DNA of 64,000 nt from NCBI RefSeq assembly GCF_001638985.1, contig NW_017265189.1, positions 62,001-126,000 of the forward strand. The letters run 5' to 3'. Positions 24,309 through 34,735 of this stretch are shown here, piece after piece (within the stretch, counting starts at the first letter, position 1; each line of letters opens with the position of its first letter). The DNA comes from Phycomyces blakesleeanus NRRL 1555(-). Taxonomy: Eukaryota > Mucoromycota > Mucoromycetes > Mucorales > Phycomycetaceae. The translations under genes and the position numbers were made by a program. Below the pieces are notes generated by a model. That model made no database searches, was not told the DNA's origin, and was given only the letters and a program-made list of their open reading frames with translations.

Positions 24309-25541
24309 TCCCTTTCTTTTACCTCTTTACACGTGCTGGCTTGTTCTTCTCTTTCTTTATATTCCATCTTCAAAATAAGTACAAGAGACAAGCAGCAAGT
24401 GGGCAAGTGGAAAAATACAGGTCCAATTATTGTCATTTTCTTTTTATATATTTTATATTTTCTATATTCCATTACATTTTTCATTCCGTTCAATTTGATC
24501 GATCGACGCTTCAAATTTATATTCTTACTTGTTATTTTGTCTTTTTGTCCCTTTTTTTTTTGCTTTTATTTTCTTCCTTTACATATATAAATTCTAGATT
24601 ATATATATATATATATTCTATCTTTATTTTACTCTTCATTTTACATCATCTAAATCCCAGTTATACATATTTTCACTATCTTTCTTTTTAATATATATAT
24701 ACTGATTGTTCATTTTTTATAATAGCCAAAAACAAATCAACCAACCCCTCTCCAAGAAAAAAAGCTACATTTACATACATAGTGTCTATTATTTTTGACT
24801 TGAAAATAATAATAAAAAAGTACAATTTTTTATAACAAAAAAAACAAGTCAATGTTGTTGTCCTACCTTGTATGGCTCTAGTCTAGTCCTATTCAGCGAT
24901 TCTGATAAATGACCCTTTTATGGATTAATTTTATAAAAAGGTTCTTTCTGTGTTACTCTCAAGTTGATTTTAATTTATAATATATAAATACATTTCTTTC
25001 TTTCTTTTTAGTCTCGTGATTTCTCTCTTTTTCTATTTTGGTTGCTTTTATAAAAAGACCAAACAAATAAGCAAGCAGAAAATCATTATTGGCTATTACA
25101 GGTCAAGTACATTAAATAAAATATATGTATATAGTTTAGCTATTCTTTAAGAAATTTGTTTCAAATATAGAATTGTTTAAAGAGAAAAGATGAAATAAAA
25201 TAATGAATTATTCCCCTCGTATATATTGTGTATATCAGTACGAATTATAAGACAGCTCATCTTCAGAAGACTATAGAGATATATATATAAATAAATAATT
25301 ATACAAGAGAGAGAAAAAACAGTTAACATTGTGAACATCAAAATAAATCATTAATCTTTATCATTCTTCACAATAGACATAATGTATGTATATCATATAT
25401 ACATCTTAATCATCACTTACATCTTCCTCATAATTACTAAGATAAATTTTGTTCAAAAAAAAAAAAAAAGAAAAAAAAAAAAGAGTTAAAGATACAATAT
25501 ATACAAAATAAAAGAAAGACAAGACAGGATCATGTAAAAAC
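24309..25541. other. intergenic between convergent genes
   Basis: Pyrimidine-rich 3' flank of the O-fucosyltransferase-like gene, TA repeats (24600-24615), several AATAAA-like signals and A-tracts (25460-25483). No gene or structured element recognised. Confidence 0.65.
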
Positions 25542-26274
25542 TTACGCCTCTCCTAGAATATTTTGAAGGTCACGAATTTGATCCTTGAGATCGTTCTTTA
25601 CAGAAATGAGTTGCTTGATGTGATCAACAGCTAAAAGAGAACCCAACAACAGAAAACAGACGTTTGTTACTCTCATCTTTTTTTAAAGTACTAATTGATT
25701 ATAATTATTCAACTAATTTGACTGGACTTACATTTTTGTAAAATAAGTGCTTCACTTCGATTACCATTATGAAGCGACGGAACAATCTCAATCAACTGGT
25801 CGAATCCAAGTCTGATGTTCTGTCTTCTTTTCTGTTCAGAGGCAATGTGATTTGCCTTTTTTTCAGCATCAGTCAATAATTCATGAACTGCCTTTCGACA
25901 TTTGCGTTCTCGGCCAGACTTGTCCAGTTGAGATTCACTTTCGTCAGCATCTGCCTCGCACACTCGTTTGTGTCCATTCAGTCCTGGAGAATGTTGAGTC
26001 GGGCTAGTGGTAGAAGAAGAACTGGTAGTAGTAGAAGAAGAAGAACCATTTGTCGTCGTCATTGTTGTTGCTGTTGTCGATATTGTTATTCCAGCTGTTG
26101 GTGATGGTGTTGGCACTGTTACATTGGTTCGATTGGAGGGTAAACCGGTTGGCCTACCTACATATAATCTTTTTTTGTTAGTCTGAATTGAGGTTGTTTT
26201 TCTTCTTCTCTTGAATATAGCTAAACTATCTGAAGTTGTGTACTTTTTTCAGTAATGTCAGTTGCAGTGGACAT
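25542..26274 (-). CDS. bHLH transcription factor, Ino4-like
   Basis: Three exons (26274 to about 26244, 26157-25732, 25630-25542) join in frame to 181 residues. The N-terminus is short and followed by Ser/Thr homopolymers. The bHLH reads KKANHIASEQKRRQNIRLGF (basic region and helix 1), then LIEIVPSL, the loop NGNRSEALILQK, and helix 2 VDHIKQLISVKNDL running into a short leucine-type coiled coil. The H-x3-E-x-RR spacing indicates E-box (CANNTG) binding. The SEQKRR form and RSE-x-LIL loop resemble the Ino4 partner of yeast phospholipid-gene regulation and fungal relatives. The first exon is only about 10 codons and its donor (GTACAC) is inferred from frame, so the N-terminus is less certain than the bHLH. 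Confidence 0.82.
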
Positions 26275-26961
26275 GATGTACAGATTAATGAGAGAGTAAA
26301 AAAAAAAAGGAAGAAAAAGAAAAGGACAAGTACAAAGTCAAAGACAGAGTCAAGCACAAGCACAAGCACAAGCACAAGGACAAGGAAAGATGTTTTGGAA
26401 ATGTCTGGTTGGTTTCGAATGAATTTAAATCTCAAGACAAGAAATATTCTGGTATGTTTTTTTCTTTCTTTTCTTCGTTCTTCTCAAGGTATATTCTTGG
26501 TTTTTGTTCGATGGCTCCTTTGTTTGGTTTCTTGGTGGAAACTTGTTATTAAATATTGTTATTAATTTATTTATTTATTTTTTTAAAAAAAAATCTCGCC
26601 TTTTAACAAGGGTAAAGAAGTTACTTACCAAATAAAGAGTAAATAAATAAATATATATATATATATATATATATAAAGGAGAGGAAGGATTGTGGATTAC
26701 GAGATTTATTTACATGATTGGATAGAACACAACCAATGAACAGGCTTTGTTCATCCACTTTTAAGAGTGTGTGAGACTAAAAGTTATTCAATAAAACACA
26801 TCTTTGGATAAATAAGAACGGTTACCAAGCAAAAGAATAATAAAGAAAACACTAATACAAATATATATATTTGACTATTTAAATGCATTATTTTATCATT
26901 CAAATATATTGTACATATATATATAAGTCTTTGTGTGTGTGCTGGTTCCAATAGTAATTTC
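26275..26961. other. intergenic
   Basis: Contains a GCACAA-type hexamer run (about 26355-26378), a short T/A junction (26578-26593), and a long TA run (26650-26676). No gene seen. Confidence 0.65.
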
Positions 26962-27720
26962 TTATAAAAGAGCAATCAAGAATTGCTGTCCAGCATCTTG
27001 AATTGCACTCTCTATGGGCGAATTTACTTTTATAATAGCAGGTTTGTTTAGTCCATGGGCAACAAGTTTTTCGATTAACCTAGTAAATAAGCCATGAGTA
27101 TTCTATACAAATAAAATAATGATAATAATAAAGATGATGGTTTTCTTTTTTATTTCTTACTTGCTATCAAGATCGTGAGAATCTGAAGGTGTAGGTCCAT
27201 CAAAAGTGGTCTTATCGGTCAAGAGCACACCAAATTTCTTGCCTTTGAGTGGCTTTTCATGACTAGGGGATTCTTCACTGAAAAAATGCTTTTCAAACAA
27301 AGACAATACACCTCTAACAATCCCATCAACAAATAAAATAAAAGTAAGCATCAAATGTCAATTCTTGTATATATCTATATCTATTAGGCTGGGTTCTACA
27401 TACGTTGTTGGAAACAAGTAAATGTCAGCATTTAAAGCATCCTTATCAAAATTAGAGGCATCTATATGTTCAAAATCGGTTTGGCTGGCTCCTTTTTATT
27501 TTTGAAAACAAAAACAAAAAATAGATAGATAGATGGTCAAATGTTAATTAAAACAATAAACAAAAAACATATATTGCTTACTTCTGACAGAACAAGCCAA
27601 GTTCTTGACATGTACAACAGGGGCTGGAACAGCAGCTTTGATCCCATTGAACAACAGAACTGAAGATCTATCGGCTACTGGAGAATTGTCTGTGAAAATG
27701 TGAATCTTTACGTCGCTCAT
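26962..27720 (-). CDS. small conserved-looking protein of unknown function (weak flavodoxin-like pattern)
   Basis: Four exons can be joined in frame from the ATG at 27718-27720 to the stop at 26962-26964, giving about 165 residues. It begins MSDVKIHIFTDNSPVADRSS, and later reads ADIYLFPTTGVLSLFEKHFF and LKGKKFGVLLTDKTTF. The alternation of beta-like strands with helices, a PTT-G turn, and a GKKFGVLL strand recall flavodoxin-like alpha/beta folds, but no flavin-binding signature is certain. Exon borders have good GT-AG signals (for example donors GTAAGC and GTATGT), and the frame is kept throughout, which supports a real gene. Function is not assigned. Confidence 0.65.
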
Positions 27721-29186
27721 TGTTTATTTTTATTTTATTTTTAAGAAAGAAGTAGAAGTAAAGAAAATATTTTATTCTATTTTATATCATGAAATCAATT
27801 TGCATAAATATCTTCATCATTTTGACGTAGGCTAAATTCCCCACACACACATAGACACAGATAGATTATTAATTAATCTTATCAGTACTATTAGTATTAT
27901 AAATATATATATATATATATAGATCTAAGTATGCTACTGTGCTTCAATTTAGCATATATTTGAGCTCTTACTGTTACTACTACTGCTTCTACTGCTACTA
28001 CTGTTTTGTAGAAAGCGGCAGGATTTGTAACTCCGGACTCGTAGAAAATATACGCGCGCGTATATTATACTTGGTCCATAGAATGATAGCTTTTATGATA
28101 TTAACTTCGCTTTATTAGCGAATGGAAGTTATAGCATTTTGGATCAATTTCTTTATTCTTTTGACAAAATTACATTTTCATTTGAAACAAAGTGAAGATG
28201 ACAGGCAAATAGCCTATATATATATATATGTAGCTCTTGACTTTTTTTCTATTCCTGAATAATTTGGTTCATGAGCTAATAAACATCATAATTAAAAAAA
28301 AAAGAGATGTCACCAAAGAAAAGCTAGGCTTGTTCGGATTATACTTCAAATGTATATTTAGTTGGGTAACTACTATCTAAATCAATCACCTTTTCTCTTA
28401 TTTAAATATGTGTGTGTGGGTGTGTGTTTTTTAAGATAAACTTTATTAAATCGCCGATTGGTATAAATAAACTCAACTTTACTCGGAATATTATCGGAAT
28501 GAAAACGCATCTAATGTATTAAAAGCACGCTATATTTTTTTATAGAAAAAATTGGGAGGGAGAGTAGGGGAAAGGAGAAGGGAAAAGGGGGTTGCTAAGG
28601 TAAGGTAAGGTTTTATATATATATATGTGTGTGTATATATATACTTTTGACAGATACAGCCATTTAATCTAACCCACATTTTGTTCTTCTTTACCAAAAA
28701 CTTAACGCTGCTTTTCTTTTTACCTGAATACACCCTTCTTTACCCCCCTTTCTCACCTTTACTATACTCTATCATAGTGTCCTATATATTTACCAAACTA
28801 TTACTCAATTCCACTGAAATACTTCAGTACGTGTGTAATATATATTCTATTATTAATTACATTATTATTACTTCTTAAAAAAATAGCTTTAATATTTGTA
28901 ATAAAAAGAAGAAAAAAAAAGATAATTCATATGATAAAAGGTATCAAAAGAAAAAAGAGAGAAAATGAAGATCAAGGTATGCTAAATACTCTCAAAATTA
29001 TATATATATATATATATAAAAGAGTTTAGAGATCAAGGAAAAGGATTTCTCTTTTAAAGATAAAATAATAAAAATAATAAAAATGCCGGCACTTTTTTGT
29101 TGTTGTTGTTGTTGCTATGTTCTATTTTTTTTTTGGTATATTTCTTATTCTTATTCTTATTCTTATTCTTGCAGAAAGGGCTAGGT
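27721..29186. other. intergenic with a CG-core palindrome
   Basis: No gene seen. It holds a perfect 20-bp palindrome at 28047-28066, TA runs (27903-27920, 28206-28218, 28617-28625, 29000-29017), GGTAA repeats near 28598-28610 and TTATTC repeats near 29147-29170. Confidence 0.65.
28047..28066. promoter_or_regulatory. perfect 20-bp palindrome with (CG)4 core
   Basis: The sequence AATATACGCGCGCGTATATT equals its own reverse complement. It lies about 330 bp upstream of the minus-strand gene starting at 27720. Runs of CG are rare in this AT-rich DNA. It may be a binding site for a dimeric factor or contain overlapping MCB-like ACGCG cores; both are inference. Confidence 0.4.
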
Positions 29187-30491
29187 TTAAGAAAGCAAGA
29201 GAGCTGCAGTGGCAATTACCCAACCAAGCACCCAGGAAGATTGTGAATAGATATTGATAGAAGCACCACTTGACACATTGGACACATTGGACACAGTGGC
29301 AGATGTGAGTAAGTTTGTGTCCGAAACCGAAGCACTTGTTGCATTGACAGACGTGACATTGGCACTGACGGCCGCGATCTTCCCTACGATAACTGCCTGA
29401 GCTTCCAGGCCATCTTCACCACCAAGAATCTCGTGGGGCTTGGCGTCTCCAGCACAATCAGCAGCTGTGGTAAATATAAACCCTTTGGAAAGTAGGCTTT
29501 GGATAATGTCAGGAACTTGATCAATTGACTGTTGATAAAGATCTACATATATGTGAATTGTTAGGTGACTCTTGTAAAATAAATAGATTCTTTCATTTAA
29601 TTGTATCTAATTTCTATACTATAATAACAACAATGTATTGAAAATCGATGTGTGAAAACAAAAACAAAGATTACCGTGTTGAAGACTGATGAACCCTGGA
29701 TCTTCATTAGCATTGAGTCCGGTGTCCTGCCCTACCGCAGCCATACGGAAGGCCCCTTGGATCTTGTTGGATACGTCAGGCAGCATATAGACATCATAAT
29801 CAGTAGGATCTACGTTCCACATCAGAACACGGTAACCCATGGTGCGCAACAACCCCTTGACACGGTCATCGGCCTCACCAAACGGTGGCCGGATGTATTT
29901 GGGCTTGATACCAATGGCGTCCCGGATGGCTTCCTCGGTAGCCTTGATCTCGTAAATAATTTCTTCGTTCGTGAGGCTCATGAGATGTGGATGGGAATAT
30001 GTGTGAGAGGCGATCTGGTGGCCAGATTGAAAGATCCTTTGAAGGACCTGCGGGTATCTCTTGACATTCGAACCCAGGACACAGAATGTGGCCTTGATGC
30101 GGTACTCGTCAAGGATGTCCAAAAGTTCGGAGGTGTAATTGCTCGGGCCGTCGTCAAAGGTTAAGGCCCAGTGGTGGGCACTGGGGCAGCCGTAAAGATC
30201 TTCCGGAGACGCAACATTACCACAGCTCTCGAAACATCGGTCATTGTCAGTTCCATCACAAAGAGAGTCTTCGCATATACCGGATCCAACCGGACGTACA
30301 GGTATATTCGGAACCTTGGTTAGGTCCACAGCCGAGAGCCACTGAGAGTTGCGAGGAACCTGTATGTCCTGGGAGTCACCCTGAGCCTGTACTTGAGAGC
30401 CATGGGAGAGCAGTAAAAGTGACGTTAAGGCCAGAATAGCCAGTCCCGAGGGAAGTTTTGGTGAGGATAGATAAGCAGAAAAAGGTCGCAT
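29187..30491 (-). CDS. chitin deacetylase (carbohydrate esterase 4), GPI-anchor type
   Basis: Removes acetyl groups from chitin to make chitosan, a major wall polymer of Mucoromycota. It acts outside the plasma membrane. Exons 29675-30491 and 29187-29542 give 390 residues. Residues 1-37 form a signal peptide ending near VQAQG. The NodB fold shows motif 1 LTFDDGPS, motif 2 SHTYSHPHL (metal-binding His pair), motif 3 RPPFGEAD, motif 4 MWNVDPTDYD and motif 5 ISLQHDLYQQ; the last spans the intron. A Ser/Thr/Asn-rich tail with N-glycosylation sites then ends in a hydrophobic helix (WVLGWVIATAALLLS), as expected for GPI attachment. A Cys-rich N-terminal segment (GICEDSLCDGTDNDRCFESC) may be disulphide-bonded. 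All five motifs are intact, so it is likely active. Confidence 0.95.
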
Positions 30492-31387
30492 AGATAAAAG
30501 GAATATAAATGAAATTACTATTGATTGTTGATAACTTTTTTTTTGTATATAATTTGTTTGTCTCTTTCTTTCTCTTTATCCCTGTCTTGATTTATTTGAA
30601 TAAAAAAGAAGGGTCCAAAAGAAGAAGAAGAATAATAATAATGAATGCAATGAAGAAGAGGAAAAGAGAGCTAAAAAAAAGAGAGAGGTAAAGACAAAGA
30701 CGAAGAACGAATCTTTAAATACTATGGCCTTTTCGTCTTCTTCTTATTTTAATTATTTTAATTATTATCGTTTTGAAAGATGATTATGATCTGGCCAAGG
30801 ATTAAATGCTTACAAGAAAACAAACAAATGTTGATTTCATATTATTACGTTTCCTTACCGTCTTGATCAAAATAACTTATGGTGGCAACAGCAGAAGAGA
30901 GATTTAGTTGATTGAGGTAGAAAGACAGTGATTTCCCAATGACTTTCATACATCGATATAATTCTATTGGATGAAGCTATACATTCTTGCACTAGATTAT
31001 TAATATCAATATCAATATCGTTGTTTTCATTTAAAGGAAAAGGTTGGAACCAAACAATCAATTACCGCATTCCATGCTAATCTAGTCTTCTTTTAATTTG
31101 CTTTCTATTATATTCAATATTAGTATTAGTATTAGTATTATTTTTTGTTGACGGAGGATTCCTAGCCTGTAATTCTTTCTGTCTCTTTCAAAGAGATGAA
31201 AAAAAATATCAGCTCATTACTATCCGAGGGTAACTATTACTTCTTGTGAATATTGAATTGAATAGTCAAGATATCAATCCAACTTCTTTATCCTATCTCT
31301 CTTTCTCTTGTATTTTCTTTTTCTTTTTTCTTTTTTCTTTTTTGAGCTGTGCATGTTATTCAGGAGTGACTACTACTTGGGTCTGTA
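30492..31387. other. intergenic
   Basis: Promoter side of the deacetylase and upstream region of the next kinase. It has AAG-type purine runs (30605-30690), TTAGTA repeats (about 31110-31140) and pyrimidine tracts (31300-31345). A missing 5' exon of the kinase could lie here; I cannot place it. Confidence 0.5.
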
Positions 31388-33186
31388 GTGAAGGGATTGT
31401 CACACAGCATTTTGAGGAATCAAGGATTTCCTACCCTTTTTTTTCTTCTTTCTTTTTCTTTTTACTTGTTTGGTTCTTCTGGAGACAGAGTTTGTTGGAG
31501 GTTCATGGGTTCATTTGCTACGCTTAAGAAAGAACAGTTGGATGATCAAGTGGTGGCTGTCAAAACATATACTCGATACCATGGCCATCTTGTCCGGCGA
31601 CATTGTGAGCGTGAACTACGAGCAGTCGAACATCTCGGTCTTAGATCTCCAGAGAGTTTGAAGTATTATGCAAGTTTTTATTTTTATTTCTATCTTTGTT
31701 GTTGGTGAATAAGGATGAAGAATAGAGGATTGAGGATAGTAGATAATGATGATAATGATGATAATGAGAATGAAAAGACAAGAAAAATAAAAAATAAAAG
31801 AGGATTCGATTACCAAATGAAATTATTAGTAATGATAATAATAATTCTTACATTACTTTTCTTCATTGCTATCATTATCATCATCACTCTTTTTATTTTA
31901 ATTGTTGTTAGTTGATGCATGTGATTGATGTGGTGACGACAGACCAGATCATCAGTTTGACAATGCCGTTTTATGAACATACGCTTGCAAGTGTGTCCTT
32001 GAGTTTGACAGAGGCTAGACGAGCTGTTTATCAGATGGCAAAAGCACTGTCTTATATCCATGCTCAAGGAATGGTTCATTGTGACGTGAGTCCTAGTAAT
32101 GTGTTAGTGAATAGTGCAGGACAGTGTGCGTTGAGTGATTTTGGGTGTGCCCATTTGCAAAAATTTATGCCAGATCCAAGGGAAGTAGATGAAATCGGCA
32201 CAAGGTGAGGCAAACAGAAGCAAGAGACGTAAAGAGAGATGTAAAGAGAAGAGGGAGTGTTGGGTAAAGGGTAAAGGGTAAAAGGTATTTTACTGTCATT
32301 TTCATAATAAAAAATAAATAAATACATATATATATATTATATATTGTGTATATACATATTGTGTGTGTGTGTGTGTGTGTGTGTACATATATTGCTAGTA
32401 TTGTTGTGCTAAACTGAAATAGATATTACAAGGCTCCAGAACACTTGTTTGGTTACCGTGTCTATCGCCCTTCAACTGACATATGGTCTCTTGGCACATT
32501 GTTCTGTCAATTGTTGTTGGGTTTTCCATTGTTTGCAGGTGAAAATGACCTGGAACAGATTGGCAGCATTGTTAGACGGCTTGGTTCACCGAATGAATCA
32601 GAACGTGAGGTAAATTATATATATATATATATAATATCTTTTTAGATCTTCGAATTAAATAAGAAGAAGAAGAAGAATTGTTATAATTATGTATAGTGAT
32701 TAGAGTTTCTTGTGAATAAAGTTTTGATGTAAAGAATATACCTATATAAATATATTAGGAGATGAATTGTTGCCCCGATGCAACCAAACTGTTCTTTTTT
32801 ATGCCGCCTTCCGAGTGCGACTCTGAGGATGATTCTGAAACCGAATTGTCTGAAGACCAAGAAGAAGAAGAAGAAGAAGAAGAAGAAGAAGACGCCTTGT
32901 CCGAATGTTCAGATATAATAACTCTGGATGCGGCTATGGAGAACTATTCTATTGAAGAAAGAGACAGAGTTATCCTACGGAAAATGCTGACCTGGTCAAT
33001 GAAGACGCGTGGTTCAGTAGAAGAGGTAAATTATATTATTCAAGACAATCAACTTTACTATCGATTGATTGGTTGGTTGGTTGATTGATTGATTGACATT
33101 TGTGTGTGTCTTTCTTTTTTCTATTCTGGTTTTGTACGTTTTAGATACTTGACATTAACGTGTCGGAGAACGATTGGGTAGCTTAA
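31388..33186 (+). CDS. atypical CDK-like protein kinase
   Basis: The catalytic core is clear but the start is not: 31388 is the first ATG of the open frame, while 31509 (MGSFATLKKEQ) fits the GxFATV glycine loop better, and an upstream exon is possible. Exons after that: to 31669, 31912-32204, 32423-32609, 32759-33025, 33145-33186. Motifs: VVAVKTY (ATP-site lysine), ERELRAVEHL (helix C glutamate), MVHCDVSPSNVLV (catalytic loop), LSDFGCAHL, GTRYYKAPEHLFGYRVY, and STDIWSLGTLFCQLLLGFPLF. The region after LGSPNE resembles CDK7/CDK20. The HRD arginine is Cys and the catalytic-loop lysine is Ser, so activity is uncertain. An acidic run of glutamates interrupts the C-lobe (about 32865-32895). Intron 1 has a GC donor (GCAAGT at 31670). 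Substrates are unknown; a CDK-activating role is one possibility. Confidence 0.78.
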
Positions 33187-33381
33187 CTTGGCTGCCCTCA
33201 TTTCTTTTTTCTAGTTCAACAAACTCTTTATCTTTCCTTGGTTTTAGCTTGCTCTTTTATTTTCCCTCTTTCTCCCCTTTTTTTTTGTTTGTTAAAATAA
33301 TTCCTTTCGTTTTTCTGTTTATCTAAATTGATACATTAATATAAGAATATAAGAATATAGGAATATATCTTTTGACACGCT

Positions 33382-33849
33382 GTGATGTACACTATTACAC
33401 CAAGAATGACTCTGCTGTGTAGTAGTACATGGTACAAGGCCCAAGATTTGCTAAAGATTGTGATACGTGTCCGCAAAACACTTTATGAACATCGACTTGG
33501 GCCACAGGGTATCAGTCAACTGAAAGCAATATATGTCGAGCTGGGAAAGACACAAACGGGCTGCCCATTATCAGCCACTGCGCGTTTTCCGGCCAATTTG
33601 TGTTATGTGTGCGAGGCAAACGGAGAGTGGCCGTCACTGATGCAACAGCTACGGTTGGCTGTCTGTCGGCTGACAGTGGACCAACCAACCACGGCGTGTG
33701 TAGATGTAGCATTTAGTTTCAGGGATCCTGAGCAGTCCTTGTGGGAGGCCACCTCAAATGTTATGAATGCTATTGGAAATATGCGGGATGTGTTTGTGAG
33801 AGAGACAGTTGAATCAGAAATGATTTGGCGCAAAGATAAAAAGGGCTAA
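33382..33849 (+). CDS. unknown 155-residue protein
   Basis: A single-exon frame, mixed in composition and GC-richer than its flanks. It opens MMYTITPRMTLLCSSTWYKA, has a helix-like stretch (AQDLLKIVIRVRKTLYEHRL), several cysteines, and ends VESEMIWRKDKKG. It lies 195 bp after the kinase stop on the same strand and could be a separate gene or a 3' exon of it, though the kinase frame closes cleanly. I recognise no domain. A second in-frame ATG at 33385 is possible. Confidence 0.55.
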   Translation: MMYTITPRMTLLCSSTWYKAQDLLKIVIRVRKTLYEHRLGPQGISQLKAIYVELGKTQTGCPLSATARFPANLCYVCEANGEWPSLMQQLRLAVCRLTVDQPTTACVDVAFSFRDPEQSLWEATSNVMNAIGNMRDVFVRETVESEMIWRKDKKG

Positions 33850-34735
33850 CGATTGTTACTCTTTACTATGATTACATAGAGCATATCTATATATCTATAT
33901 CTATCTTTTATACTTCTTTTGTCTTTCTTTCATGTTTAAATGACATATACATCTGTGTCTATGTATGTATATATTTGTATGTATATGTATATGTGCTTGT
34001 GCCTGTTGCTTGTGCTTGTGCTTGTGCGTGCTTTTGTTGTTTAAAATACATATATATATATAATCTACATATCTATCTATAATAATAAAAATCTTGGGGT
34101 TCATATTTTTTTTTGAATATTTTATTTTTATTAATTGACAGGTCAAAAGAGAGAGAAATAAAAAATAAATTCTAAAAAATTCTAGTATAGAAATTTGGGT
34201 TCGTTGGGTTGCAGGTCAGTGAGTAAAATGGGGGATAATAAATTAAGAGGATAAGAGGTCAAGATAAAGAAGGGAGGAAGAGCAAAAGAGTGTGAAAAGA
34301 GGGGTGGAAATCATATAATATTGATTGGATGGGGCAAACCCAATTTCAGATTTGTCTGTATAGAGATACCAAAAACCCAGTGCTGGTTTTTCATTTGTGG
34401 GTTACTTTTGTCCTAGTTTAGGAATTCGATTTAATTCATATATCTTTTTGGTTGACAAGCGGACTCTATAGTTGGGTCTGATTTTTTTTTTATGATTGCT
34501 TGAACCCCATCAAATATATTTTTATTGTATTTTTTCTGATGTATTTATATATATAAAAAAAAAAGTAATATAAAAATTTAGGGAAACCTCTTGCTGAATT
34601 ATTAAATAAAAATAAAAATAAAACAAAATACATATTAATTCTTTTGGAACTCTCTTTTATTCGTCTTACTTCTTTTCTCATCTTTGCTTACCTCTTTCTC
34701 ACTCGTTATATCATCTAATAGCCAATTATCATATC
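33850..34735. other. intergenic
   Basis: GCTTGT/GTATAT repeats near 33960-34030, a TA run at 34050-34062, then AT-rich promoter DNA ahead of the AGC kinase. No gene seen. Confidence 0.65.

Noticed and set aside
29652..30164. 170-codon plus-strand frame opposite the chitin deacetylase
   Set aside because: Antisense shadow; all five esterase motifs are on the minus strand.
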